A program made the translations under genes and the position numbers. Below the pieces are notes generated by a model. It did no database searches. It was not told where the DNA came from and saw only the letters and a program-made list of their open reading frames with translations. From Coturnix japonica (taxonomy: Eukaryota > Chordata > Aves > Galliformes > Phasianidae), in NCBI RefSeq assembly GCF_001577835.2, contig NC_029516.1:94319091-94383090 (forward strand): a stretch of DNA of 64,000 bases. Reading direction: 5' to 3'. Positions 48,019 to 63,000 of the stretch are shown piece by piece. Within the stretch, counting starts at the first letter, position 1, and every line of letters starts with the position of its first letter.

Positions 48019-51000
48019 CTGTGGAAGAATAAGCAGAAAACAATCAGAACAGATACGTTTCTAATTCCGTGTAGCAGTAACAAAATAGCTCACTTTATCT
48101 AGACAACTGTATAACCTTCCTAACCATTTTCTAGATGGAATACACGCAAGTTACAAAGCCAAACTCACTCCTACAAAGCCAACTATCTTTCCCATAGTAA
48201 GGATAGAAAACAGTTTCTTGTTAACACACCTTGCCAACATCTTTAAATAAAAAGGTCTGGAATCTGACCTGTGCCTTTTGCAATTCAATGGGAACAATGA
48301 ACAGTATTTGGATAAGAACCCATGTGGATTTATTTGTTGCAGACTATTTTTCCCCTTGGAATTACATTTATGTACCTCACTCAACTCCATTAACATCCTA
48401 GAAGGGAAAGTTTCTTTCAGGGAGTATGACTGTTGTACAACCAGAAGCCCCTACAGCACAGCCATATTCTCTGCCAACCCACATACCACACCTGAGACAC
48501 AGCTCTCACACTGTTCAAGTAATGAGCACCAATGAACACAAAACTCCAGTTCTGATGAATAAAATACCCACGGAACAACCTACTGTCTATCACAACTCTG
48601 CCTTGTAACATGACTGAGAAAGAAGAGTCAAGTTACCCTTCTTGTTCACATCTTCTTCCATCACTGCTGACTGACACAACGTTTTTACAAGTTCATGACA
48701 GCTGTTGTTAGTCAGGCCTTGAGCATCCATCAGGTGAAGCATAATTGAACTGAACAAGCAGAGATCTTTTAAGTGTTCCACTGCCCCACTGCTGGCCTCG
48801 CAGATCCGACTGTAAAACTTGAAGATGTTGTTCCTCAGGGTCTCATCCCTGAGCACCTCCTGCACTGCCATTGGGTGTGGCAAGATGCAATTCTGCAGCC
48901 ACTGCAGAGTTAATGAAACGTTCTGCATATTGAGGCTGTGCTCAACCATGGACTTTACCAGCCATTTAGTTACTATGTATGCGGATGCACAGGTCAGGCT
49001 GACTGCTTCATCTGCAGGGTCAGCAGATTTGAGGGATTCCTCTGGATTTTTGGTAGGCAGTGCTGGGAAAACGGGCTCCCAGTGAACAAGTATGGCATTT
49101 AGATCATCTCTGCATTTCTCCAGCTCAGACGCATTCAGGTCTGCAGCCATGCTGTCTTCTTCTGCCTTTCTCCTTTTCTGAGTACGATGATGAGATGAGG
49201 CTTGGGATTTGCTCTTTTCTTTGATATTTTCTATAAGAAGAAAAACAATATCAACATACTACATTATTTGCCAAGAGAAGCTGTGATGCCCCATCCCTGG
49301 AGGTGCTCAAGGCCAGGTTGGATGGGGTCCTGGGCAGCCTGAGCTGGTGGGGGGCAGCCCGGCTCACAGCAAGGATTGGGGTGGGTGGGCTTTGAGCTCC
49401 CAGCCCAAACCATTCTGTGATTTTACGACTATTTACACAGGATCATGAGAAATTCACACAGCACAATTCTTTGGGCTAGTGGAGTCATAACACACACCAG
49501 CTCAAGGAAGGAGGCACCAACATAGTTACGTTTCTTTTTAACAATGTAGGCTAAAGGAGCAAAGCATGCCCTGCCCCAACATAGCTGCATCTTGACCAAG
49601 TGTGACTGATAAGCATGGGATATAAATTTTTCACATCCCAAGTGTGCTGAACCTCCAACTAAGTTTTATTTTAAAGCTCTTTTTGAAAATTGACTGCCTT
49701 AAGGCTTCCAGAATTGTGTTAAAATTAGAAAATGCAACAATAAAGATCTGAAAATTGGCTTTCCATTTCCATTCCTCCACCCCCAAGCTGCATCTGATTG
49801 ACTACAGTTATTAATACTTCTTTCTAGGAAGCTTGCCTAATTTGTATGGTTAACATACAGCAATTCTAGCAATATTAATCTTCTTAAATACTGTTAGTAC
49901 TTACTAAGCAATTCTTTGATGTGGTATTTCTGAGCAAGATTCTGTACATCCTCTTGGAGCTGCAGGTCCTTTTCAGTGATGCTCCACTTATGCAACAACA
50001 GCAGGATGTCTTTGTTTGAGAGAACACTGTCATTCACAGTGAATCGACTCATTTCTTTAAAGGCCTTGACAACGAGAGCACGATATCCCAGCACAGAACT
50101 GAATGTAGTGAAAAACTGCGCCAGCCTGGCTTGATCTAAATTAGTCCTAGAGAAACAGGAACAAGCTCCATGTATTTTTCTGCATGCTGATGAGTTAAAT
50201 GCAATAATAAACACAGGTTTTCCTCCTTCCACTTTCCTCTTATGGTTCTCCACTTCAGTTTCTCAAGGTACCAGTATTAGCTTCGTTCCCACTGAATCCC
50301 CAGAGCTTCACACCACTGGGGTCTGGCATACAGCTCATGGAACACAGCCTTTGCTCTCCCAGCAGTAAGAGCCAAAGGCATATGGCACACTAGGAAGAGG
50401 CCAGAGGTCTGGCACTTCATCTACACTTTATTTTGCATGTATCAGCAGAATTTTGAGAAAATAAGCAAAGCTTCTCCAGGTTGCGGCAATACTTATCTGC
50501 AAGAAATGCTGCGGGTGCTATTAGGGACCCAAACAGAACTGCTTATCTACCTGTTTGCTTACTGCTATCTCTGCTGCAGCTGCAGTGTGTGGGCTCACTG
50601 AGTGTGCTGGGTCTGCAGAGAAGGGACTGACTTAATACTGCTGTGTAGAACCTTGCATGACTTCTCTTTATATAATTTTGCAGACATGGTTCAGACCATA
50701 AAGAGCCCAACACTTTGGATGGCATGAAAGACCCCTGCAACAAACAGTACCACTACCTGCAGGCGCTAATCCAGAAGTGAAAAGCAGCTTAAAACACAGC
50801 AGCTTAAAAATAGCTAATTACTAACGATGTAGAACTTGATGGTAACTATGCAACAGTTGCCATTTTGTTCCCAGTACATTAACAGCAGCGGCATCTTCCT
50901 GAAAATCTCACTGAGGTTCACAAGTTACATTCAGACTGAAGGGGAGAAGAGCATTACAGTCATCAGAGACCGAGACATTCTCTCAGCCTTCATAGATTTC

Positions 51001-54000
51001 CAACTGGACAGAGAACAATACGCAAACTGATTTTGAAAGAAAAACAACAACTTACCGAATAAGTTTAACTAAAGCAATCAAAACATAAAGAAATTCATTT
51101 ACAAGCTGAATAGGAAGAAGCTTCCTGTTCTCCTGTGGCTTTTTCTTGCTTTCTCTCTTGCTTCCTACATTTGTTAGCCACAGAGTATGGACTAAGGAAA
51201 TGATTCTGTTTAGCAGCTTGTTTTCCAGAAACCTGAAAAAGCAACCAACAAACAAAAGAATAAATACTCATAGGAAAGACAGACTTAACCAGAAACCATT
51301 CTGTCTCCCAGGGGGGGCTATATTCTGGTGCAAGCTGGGAGCAGCAACCTCACAGCCAGGACCTGTCAGGGCTGGGAGGCCCACGAAACCCCAGCAGTGG
51401 AGACCCAGGCTGCTGCCTGTCCTCAGACAAGGCAAACACCCAGCACTTCCTCCTGCCACACTGCAGTTGGGGAACAGCCAACAACCTCCCACGTCAATCT
51501 ACACAAGAAAGACTGTACACACAGACGAACACATATCTGGGAGAAGCAACTGGGAGTCACTTAGTAGGACTAGGGGAAATGGTTTTAAGTTGAAAGAGGG
51601 AAGATTTAGGTTGGATATTAGGGGGAAGTTCTTTACTAGGAGAGTCGTGAGGCCCTGGAACAGGCTGCCCAGGGAGGCTGTGGATGCCCCGTCCTTGGAG
51701 GTGTTCAAGGCCAGGTTGGACGGGGCCCTGGGCAACCTGATCTAGTAAAGGTGTATGTTTGGTGGCCCTGCCAGGCAGGGGGGTTGGAACTACATGATCC
51801 TTGAGGTCCCTTCCAACCCAGGTCATTCTGTGATTCTGAGTATCATAGTGAGCTCAGAATCAATGTCATGCAAGTACTCTTTCAGAAGTCCTATAAGGTG
51901 TGAGGTATGGGTATTAAAGAGATTTGAATGCACTAAAATAACTTTTTTTTTTCTTTCTAAGGTTTTCAAAAACATGAAACTCTCCTCCTACTACAATTTG
52001 GAAGTGCCTTGATTTTGTTTTTAGATACACAAGGGAGCACTTCAGAGTTCAGCAAGTTCTGCCAGTACGGCCGGAGGTGCCAAATATCACAACCACTGGC
52101 GGAGTCATTTCTATATCTGCCACCCTTTGTTTTTATATTCAGTTGCATAATTATTTCCTGCATGTGGGACAGTAGAACTGTTCTCATTTCACCAGTACGT
52201 CCCTTGTTACCTTTTCTCTAAGATGTGCAGTATCCAGGTTAGGAGGCTGTGGTCTTGTATCAGCTCATAAGCAGCTTTGGTGACACAGGCAGCGCTTTGT
52301 AGCACCTCTAGAATGTGATTCTGAAACAGAAAATATAATTTGTTCTTTTACAAAATGAGAATATAGCCAACATGTAATTACTACCCATCTTTCCAAAGGA
52401 TGTAATTAGCAATCTGGTATCCGGAATCTAATCAACTTAAAATATGTTCCCAAACATCATGTGTTCAGGGAACAAAAGACATTCTCTTTCCAATGTTTCA
52501 TCTTCAAGGAAGCCCTGAGGAAGTAAGACAGCTTTTGCTCTGTCCAAGATTTTCACAGCTAAATGAGATACTCTTTAACAGAGCAGATTTTTCAGGGAGG
52601 GCGATTATAATCCTAAGAGCTGCTGGCCTCCAAATTTTCTTCTTTTTCTTAAAGCTCTGTAGAGATAACCTGCTAGTTAGGGATAAACAGACCTAACAGA
52701 ACAAAGACCCTGACAGTACCAACAAAACCAAAGTCTGCAATGTTTTCCACAAAGCAGAAAAAATAACACTGTGCAGCCAGACCATCAGCTGACGAAAGTT
52801 AGTTAAGAGCCCCATCCAACCTGGCCTTGAACACCTGCAGGGATGGGCACTCCCGGCTTATTTGGGCAGCCTGTGCCACATGAGCAGGGGCCTCTTCTAA
52901 TTTCAGGGCCCATGTATGTGACTGGATTAGACATGTTATTTCCCTCTTCAACACATACAAAATCAACAGTGAAAAAATTTTCAAGAGAGAAAGGGAAGAG
53001 TCAATTGATCTGTTCTGCGTCGTATTTAAGATATTCAAACCACACCATTTTATTTATCTTTATTTATCTTTAAATTCTTACCTGAGAGCCTTCATCGCAC
53101 AAAGGACTGTTGAAAAAGGAAAGGATGACATGGAAAATCCTCTGGTAATCATAGAGCTGGTAGCAGTGTTTATCACGCAGCCCTTCCCCAAGAAGTCTGA
53201 GTACCCAATCACGTTCTATTTTGTGCTACAAGTCATAAAAAACAGCACCATCAGACATTTCAGAACGACAGCGGCTCATAAGCACAACAAACCAGTCCCC
53301 TGGGAACATCAGCACAGTGCTAAGCAGCTTCTTCTGGACTTCTCCACTTTCATCTCCATTACATTTAATCAATAACAACGTCCATCAAGAACAGTTACTC
53401 TACAGCCCAAATATGCACTGACAACGAGACTTGTAAAGTTCCTATTCCTAAAACATCTCAATCAAACCATCTATAAAGGGATTCTTACGTTACCTCAAAG
53501 TCAAAACTGTAGAAAAGCTGGAAAAATCCCGGTACTTTCCTCAGGTCCAAATACTGGTGTGACAAAAGGAACCTGTTGATCTTTGTGTACATGTGCTCCT
53601 CTGTGAAGAGAAACAATGGTTGGTTATTGAGGAGGAGGACAACGTACCCAATATGCAGCCACACAGTTTTTCAGCTAGCTGTCAAAACAGTGTGTTAACT
53701 GCAGCAAGGAGAGCCTGTGCTCTAAGGCTGATTATATTGTTTGAGCTGGGCCAAACTTTACTTGGAGGGTAAAATTCAAACTCAACTGTTTTTCCAGAGA
53801 TGCTGAACTTTGGTCAGGCATCATCCACAGGGCAAAGCAGCTATCCCAATAGAGACTGCCTTTCAGCCACGTTCAGTCTAGCCCTACACACATTCACAGT
53901 TACCTCACAACTCTGTGGCATCAGCTGTGCTCATGAAAGAGGGAAAATAGCATAAGAAAACACGCAAATGAGCAGGAGCCTATATCATATCAACGATTCA

Positions 54001-57000
54001 TAGACAAATGGTATTTAAAGGCCTGAATTTCAGGCGCAGTTACCCATGCAAACCACCATTAACATGCCAGAAATTCAACATGTGCAATAGATTATAGTAC
54101 CTGGCTTCAGCATCTGCTGTGCCACACGAGCAATGTAGAGGGTGAGGGAGAAGGTAAATCTGAGGTTCTGCTGCCTGATTCCATTTTGCACAGCATCCAT
54201 GAGGTACAGCAACTGCAGCACAAGAACCCAGGGGAGATTAATCTTGAACTATCACCCAAACAAATACAACAGTAGTGTATACATACAGAAGTAAGATTTT
54301 AAAATATTACAATGGCCACGATCAAATACCAACCCCACCAGGATTTCTGTTCCTACAAATAAAACCGTTATCTAGATGCGTTTTCCCCTCTATTTCTTCC
54401 CAATGAATATAGAATCACAAATACAAAAGTGGACAAGCAATGGGACAGAGGATAAAAAGCTGCCTTAGGCTCTCTTTCCACATGCAGGCAGGAAGATGAG
54501 TAAGGCAGCAACTTTCCCCTTAGCATCTCTGACCTAACATACCCAACCTGGTTAACTATCAATGGAGCTCAACCATACCTGTTTCTGCTCTCGAAAGCGA
54601 GCTCCTTCCAGATGAGAACGAAACGAAGCCAGGACAAAATATGCTGCTGCTCTCATGTTGGGATCATAGCTGCTAAGGGCAGCCACCGTTAGGCCCAAGG
54701 CATTGACTTCAACAAACTTGTGACACGCCACAAAACATTCTGTGTGAGCAGAGGAGAAAAATTAAGAAAAACATCCAGTGCATCATACTCACATTTCATA
54801 GAGTATATAACAGCACCACAATCCTTACTAAAACTTCCACTCATAAACACCAATTTCTAGATCTACTTCCACAAGCTCTTGTTTCATCACAGAGCCATAT
54901 GCTGAAGGCTCCTTCAGCTAACAAAAGCATCCTGCAAATCACTCAGTAAGAATTCTTTCCTAGCACTGAAATTAAGGTGGTTACTCATTTCTTTGAGACA
55001 GATATGAGACTGTCTGGCAGACCACACAAAGTCAGCAGTAAATTCTCTTAAGATATCTCATATTCCACTGTTTCAGGAAAGCTAAGTGCAAGAAAGAAGA
55101 GGAGGGAAAATTCTCTTCCTCAACACTTTCTGGGTGCTTTCTAAGTGCATGCATGAAAGCAAGATCAGCCCAGACAGCAGAAAACCTACTTTCACCTAAA
55201 GAGTTTTCATTATACAGTGGATAAGAGAATAACAGAAAAACAACTGTGATCATGCAAGCATGGGTGATTCTGCTGGTAAGGCATGTTTCTACTGAAGCAC
55301 TAAGCTATAACCCAGCAATGATCAGTAACCAGCCAAACAAAAAACATCCCTGAACCTGTTGTTTATCTTCCATTGCATTTTGTCATCAAGATGCTGAGTT
55401 TCTCTTTTAGGGGCTGTGTGTTTTTGGATTGTGCCATTTCTACTCACTGATGGCTGGCAATGACTTGATGTAAACCCTTCAGACTATCTCCTGTGCTATT
55501 TGTATTTAACAGTCACAAAGAGATCGATTAGGAAAACCATCTCTCACTGAAAACATACGATAGCAATATTTTCCATCCAGCTGACCCTGGGGAATGCATT
55601 CAATAATAACATCAAATAACAAGATATTATTATAAGGAGAAAAAGTTCTGTCTCTGTCTGACATATAGTTTGTTTAAAGTACCTTGAGAATCATGATGGA
55701 AAAGCTTTCCACAAGATGCTTATCAGAGCTAAACTTAGACAGAACTTGCTATCTGCCCAGCTCCAGACTCACTTTTTACCCAGTGAGCATTAAACACCGT
55801 GCAGTAAGTCTGTGTTTATAAATCCAGCAGTTATATAACATCTGTGCATAGGGCAGCATGCAGCCGGTACAAAGAGCAAATAAATAAAGAATGAGGAATT
55901 CCAAAAGCAGCTGACATGGTTTAGGAGCGCGACGGGACTCAAATGCGCAAATCACTTGTGCCCTTTAAAATGCTTCTTTGGGAACAGACTCATGAAATTA
56001 CACAGAGCAGTTTGCAACTATACCTAAATACAGGACAAGGACATACAAAATAGAAACCCCACTATAAGAGGTTAAGTGAACAAAGACCAAGTGTGATTTC
56101 AATGACAGACAATTATCAACATGCTAATTGCTTGTGATGCTGTTGTTGTGGAAAACAAAACCCACAAAACTACACAGTGGTTAACCACAATCAGCAAGGG
56201 GAGGGAGCTGGTTAGGAAATTCCTTATGATCTATATGCTACTTTGGCTTTTAATTGCCCTTGAAACAGGCAAGTGTGCAGGTGATTAATAGCAGGGATGC
56301 GCATATGTGAAGCAGTCACATCAAAAAATCTAAGTGAGACTAAGCAAGCAGCTTCCAAGCACTATGTAGAGCTTAGTTAACTTTTCAAAGATACCGAACA
56401 TGGGCACAGTCACCTCCATGATGGTCCAGTTTAAAAACCTCTCATCATTTTAAGCAGATCAGCCCCTCTACATACGGTTAAACAGCTGCAATTGAAAACG
56501 TTATGAGGGAATACTTACCATTCTGGAAAAGAACAGCTTGGTGCCTATGCTGCTACATAGTTCTAAGTACCTAAATCCCACTAGAAATACTGTACTATTT
56601 GGAAAAGTGCTTTAAAAAGACTTTAACAGCAACTATGCCTGGTTACCTTTTAAGCCACTCTGAAATTATATTGCAGTTCAGTAGGTGGTAAACCACATAT
56701 ATCTTTCTCCTTTCCAAAGCAAGCCATGTGATTTCTTTGAAGTATTAACCCTCAGACTTTAAATAACAGCACTACAGATGGAGCCGTGCAGCTCCCACAG
56801 CAGAGTAAAATGAGACAAAATGTCAAAGTGGGAACATTCAATTTTACCTGGTCTGGTCAATTCACTGAAGAGCTGAAGCAGAAAACATGGATCATAGAAA
56901 TCATCAAGATTCTTGATGCTTTCATCTCTATATAGTGACTCCTGCACCTCCTGAAACCAAATCCAAACCAAGATGATATAAGGAACAACACCAATTTTCA

Positions 57001-60000
57001 AACTGTCCCAACCACCTCATTCCACTACACAGCAGCAATCCTAAATCTTGTGCAATCTAATACAACTTGGGCCAATGCATGCTTGAGTTTACACTTAGCT
57101 TTCACTAACATGGTTCCAAAAGCTATCAGATAAAGATACAGAAGCATGTTAGCAAGCTATCAAAGACAAAAAAAAAAGCCCATTGTTGGTGGATACTTGG
57201 ACAACCAAATTTAACAACTTTAAAAGTCAAATTCTGATGATGGTTACACGTGGCAACATATATAATCACACCTACAGACAAGATGTGGTCCTATTGCAAA
57301 TCATTTGAAAAACAGTTCATTTCAGGCAAAAAAAACCCACCAAAAACACATTCGGCAAAGTGCTCCAAACTAATAAAGTCCCTCTTACAAATGTAAATGT
57401 TTATCCTGATGTAAACAAATTGCAATATATTACACAAGTGCAAAACAAACAAACAAAGACCGAAGTGAAAGGCTCTTTTTCCAAATCACAAGGAGGATAA
57501 TTCAGCAGGCTAAACCACAGCACCTCAGATGGCAAAAGATGGCGATGCTGAGGGAAAGACAGAACTGTCTTCATCATCTTTTCTCGATCGAGCAGACACA
57601 GAATCTCTTCCATGCTTGGCTGCTGCCACAGTGACTTCCCTAGACTCTTGCAAGCCTTGTGATGCTCCACAGCAGCTGGACCCCACAGCAGGATTCTTAA
57701 ACATTGTTAAAAGTAAAGGTGTTAGTCAACATGCTGATAGCACCGAGCAAAAAGTAATTACAGATGCTATAAATTAGTATTTAAATTTTCCCTTCACTTC
57801 TACTCGTTATCCTGTGGGAACTTGAAACTAGAACTCGTTTCCCTGGCAACACCTTTCTCATCCATCCAAAAGCTTTTCAAATTCAGTCTGAGGGTGTCTC
57901 ATTAACTATTTCCTAATTCAAGGGAAAAGGTAATTCAAGCCAGAGCTTACATTCTCACAAGAGAGGTTTTTTCTTTTAAGCTATAAATGCAGGTAAAAAT
58001 GATAGCAACTGCATGAAGAGAGTGACCAAGATCTAGTCAGTGAAGGTTTTCTCAACTGCAAGTGACGTTTCAAACCAGCATCACGGTGCTTCAATGAAAC
58101 AACATTCCTACATTCCTCCCCCGAGTTGCCCCTCAAACCCCACTTACTGTGCTTAAGTTGCTACTGATATTGTCATTTACTATGCGGGTACTGGCATCAG
58201 CATGCCTCTCTGTCAGTGAAGCAATTGGTGGGACGGCATTGGGCTCCTTATCACCCAGAACCTGTATGTCCTGTAACACAAGCTGGGATCTGCCAGGTAT
58301 TCAGTTTTCCTGAATGTGCTCTATATTCACTCAATCTCTTCAGTGGTGGGATCATGAGTAGTCAGTGTCTGGCCACCAATCCACTTCAGAGTACAGTATG
58401 AAATTCTTTCTCCTTTAAAAAGGCTATATAAATGTTTGGGGTCCTAATTGCCTCTGACAATGGACTCGTCCTCTTAATGCCCTGCCATTTGCAAATGCTT
58501 TTGGTAAAGATTTATGCAGCACGCAGCTACTGCCACAGCCCTTACTTCTGCAAGCCACTTCAATTGCCTTCTAGTAACAACTTTCATTTATGGTCCCACA
58601 TTATAGGCTGCAAAGATTATCTACAGTCTCAGACAAAGCTCAGGAAGGAAATTAGGTTTCTAATTAAGAGTCCAGTCCCTCTCCTCCTACCTGAACTGGT
58701 ACTCTTAGAATCACTTGAGTTGGAAAGAATCTTTAAAGGCCATCTGGTCCAAACCCCTCTTCCACAATCAAGAACACCCACAGCTATAGCATGTGCTCAG
58801 AGTCCCATCCAATCTGACCTCTAGCTGTATGCACATTAATACAAGAGGTTACACATCACTTCTTCACTGGCATCTTCCTGTCCTCTACAGAAGAGCCCTA
58901 ACAGAGTGTCATCTATTCAGGGGCAAGAGTACTGCAAATGGCAAGGGTTATGCTAAGTAGCAAATGACGTATCCCAAGAGAACAGGAAGGAATCCTACAC
59001 TAGCAACTAGATGATTGGCCTTCTGGTTGAGTGGGGCACTCATTAAATGAGAAAGCTAAACACTGATGCTGCAGATACCCACATTCTGATCCCTTTGTCC
59101 AAAAGTCTGGGCAATATGAATTTTACCTTTTATCCATTTTTCCATTTTTATATGAAAAATGTTTCCAGAAGCAATATTCACCTCTAAAATCCCAGTTCTG
59201 AGACTGCTTACTTGCATATAATAGGTAAAATAAAGGACGGAGGTCAACTTACCTAGAATTTATAAGACTTTGATTATTCTTCTCATATAACTGAAGCAGC
59301 AGCAGTATCTTCTGATCTAAAAAACCCAACAAAAATGAAAGCTAAGTCAGTGATCTGTGAAGATGAGAAACAGATCTAGTAGGAGCTACCTTTCCCAGGC
59401 TGACATACCTACAGTACTCAGCGTAGCCCCATAGGCACCCAGCAGCACAGCAAGGTGACTGCTCTCACACACTGAAGGGTCGAGTTTCACAACTGTCAGC
59501 AGGATATCCACCAATGCCTCTGAAATAGATGCATGCGGGTTTAAACAGTTTCATGACTACACCAAAGGACAATCATGGGACATTTAATTCAAGGAAAAAA
59601 ATGAACATGTTTTGAAGTAGTTTAAAAAGCATTTCCAAGGTGAACAAACAGATGTTACTGTGAGGCAAGCTTCATAATGTCCCTGATGAACTTCTCTATG
59701 GTCATACATTTGTTACCTTGGAAAAAAAAATGCCATACTCTACTCTGCCCTGTCAGTTCCATACTCCCTCAGGAAAGATTAAGGTAACAGGAGTTGCAAG
59801 GAGGAAAGACACACATCCCAACAACCTTCCCAAGGCACTCCAGAACATGGAACATCATGCTCTAGCTGCAGTAACTTATCAAAATGCTTCTATAGAGTAC
59901 ACTTAAAGAACTGCCTTCACTGCAGAGCCATTTAGCAAGCTACAATAACTCTGTCCTGAGATGTACAAAAGTTATTCACCTTTATCTTATGACTAGCTGA

Positions 60001-63000
60001 GAAACAGATGAGTAAGTAATTAGGTTACTCAAAGTTAAATAGGTTATCTGTAGCAGATTCTGAATCCAGATCTCTCTGCTTCCAGTACCTGAAAACACAC
60101 AGTTTATTTCCCCGAGGATCTACAGGATACATACCAAAACAATACAGGTCATAAAGACATCGGTCTACATGAATGCACTCTGGACACAAAGTTAGCTCCA
60201 AACAATCCATCTTGCTGCTTTGCAGAAATACATTCAGATGGCAACATACATACAAAATCTATTACTTGTTAGGACCCACTTTGTATTATTGATGAAAGGA
60301 CAGTGCAAGCTTTCATGAGGAATATCAGATACACATGGAGTAAATTAACACTCAAGAAAGAGTTCACAAAATCAATTTAAAATCTTCTGTTCTAACCAAT
60401 TCTAAAAAGAGGCCCTCTGTCACGTATCTCTAAAAGAACCTTCACTGATCTTACTCACAACTTCACAGCAACCAAAAGGATCAATTCAAGATTTCAAGAC
60501 GATTTAAAAAGAAAAAAGGCACGAACCTTCCTTAACGGAGCTTCAGAAAAGGTGAGTACTTAAAACTGGCAACCACAAAATAAATGCGAACATCTGAACC
60601 CAGAGGTAGAATTTAAAACTAAATGCTAATATTCTGGAATTGTTTAATAGCTCTGTAAATGTATGTGGGTGGATAGGCTCCGGGATGGATGGAATACAAT
60701 GGGAGAAAGACAAGATTACTAAATATAGTTAAATGGAAGGAAGAAGAAAATATACCTCTTGTCTGGATGTTCGTGTCATCTTCTTCTCTTGACCTCAGCA
60801 TGGCTGACAAAAATAAAGAGTGGTGCGTGACCATCATGTGAAGTTTGGAGAGCCTGACTAATCTCTGACTAATTGAGGATTCTTTCTTGTATAATAGCTG
60901 AATAGCGGTGTTCAGGACCTTGAGAAATGCTTCATCTCTGTAGCGGTACCTTTGGAAGTAAAGATCACAAAACAGTCACGAACATCTATCCTTCAGCCAT
61001 TTTGTTTTAATGCCTTTTATGCAATTAACTGCTATAAATTACCAAAAGGAAAAAGAATTGGGACACAGTTATACCTGTAGATGCAATGAACTTAACAAAG
61101 GACGATAATTTCTCCTACTACTAACACTTCAGACAGCAGCCCTTCATATAAATGCTTTTACCTCTACAGAAACTACGATTATCCTGAACTACCAACTTCC
61201 TTTGATTTCTTTTCTTTAAGTGGTTCACATTAATGGTGTGTCATGGTCTGATTTATTTTCATACTAATAGTATTTAAGAAATGCCTTAAATAAAAAGGAG
61301 CATAAATAAGCACAGGACTTCTTTATGCCAGTCAAGAAACAGCTGGTCCAACTATCTAGTTAGCCGTGTTAATTATGCAGACTAGAGCACAAAACCCCAG
61401 AGTTTCAATGAAAACAGCTCAACCTGAGAAGCAAAAAGCACCTTCAAATCTGAGTGAGTTCAAGGGAGACAGGATGTTTTCAGGGTACAGGACAAGGCCA
61501 CATGAACTGAACAGCGTCCTTGGTGCATCTCAGAGTTACTTACTTTAGTCCTGCCTTCACAAGGTTGTACCAGTCATCTGGGTCCACTTCTTCAACTAAG
61601 CTCTGTGCATGTAGTAAACAGAAAGATGTTTATGTTTAGCATATAAAATTTCTACAGGTTATGACCAGCAATTTCTGTTCCATAGACACATTAAAAACAC
61701 GCAAACCAAACATGTGAGACAATTAAAGGATAACAGGAAAGAAAACTCTTAGACACAATAATCCTATCTCCTGCTTCAAATGAAACTGCAAGTATTGTTT
61801 TGTTGGGTCTGGGAATGAGGAAACATGTGGGCTGTATGCAATTAAAAATCCAGCTGGTCTCTAGGTATCCAAAAAAGAAATAACCAAAAACAAAACAACC
61901 AACAACTATCTTTAAATTCATGAGGCTCTAAGAGTCTGCAAGGATAGCAATGTTGGCAAGTTAAAGAGATTGTTACCCAGGCACTGAAAGATCTTCATGT
62001 ACTTATAGGGCACTTAGCTAACAACTGGACATGACAAACGGGTATGACAGCAGGATGAACTGGGTGTACAGTATGTTCTTTCATAAAATTCAGCTTCCCT
62101 AGGGTACTGTAGACCACAGTATTTTAAACAACCAGTTTTCAGAAGGCTCAGAACTGCATATGTCAGCGGTCCTGGCAATGCTAAGTGTTAACCTTGTGAG
62201 GCCTGCACAATCAAGATGAATGTTATGACCCTCAGGTCCTGCAAGACTCCAGTTCTGCACGATCAGGTCCTAAAGAGAGAATCTCATGAAAAGTTTCCAA
62301 AGAGCATTGTTAGCAGAAAACTATCATCAACATCGACTCAAAACTGCTCCTTATCAAGGAGTGGAGGGACTAAATTAACTTTGAAAAAGCAACTAAAAGC
62401 CCTCAGAAGCCATAAGTTACAAAACGAAAGAAGAAGCCCAACCTGCATTTACCCAAGATACAAATATAAAAGCACAACAGCACATATCCGTACAGACACA
62501 ATCTTGGATGTTGGCAATAGGCATTAAAAAGAAGTCTCACCAGTAATTCTTCCAGCCTCAGTAGCCCTGGTCTCTCTGCATCTTGCTTGCTTTCATCTTT
62601 ACTGCTGTTGTACATGACAACTAATCCCTTCATGCAGGCTGATAACAGGCTTCTCCTCCAGGAATGCAGCTCTTCAGAGTTTTCAAGCACTCTAGAGACA
62701 GCATCTGCTACCGTCCAACTGCAGAAATATATATTAAAAATGTTACATCAAGCTTTATGTGTAGCCTAAAGCTCTGTGGCTGCCAAACTTAAAATGACAG
62801 ATTCTCTGAAGATGGCATTTTGCTCATAATATTTCCATTCACGTGTGTCTATCACAATGCTTTATGATTAAAACTTTGTCATAGAACAGGGAATTGGATC
62901 TGCCTACCTCTCATTATTTCCTGCTTTCTCAAGAGCAGCAGGGAGCTGGTCCATAAGCTTTCTCAGCCCTTTGCTTTGTAAAGAAGGCACTAACTTCGAA

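Noticed and set aside
51146-51745. 199-codon plus frame
   Set aside because: A chance run-on of URB1 antisense sequence into the CR1 copy at 51562. Only the CR1 part is meaningful.
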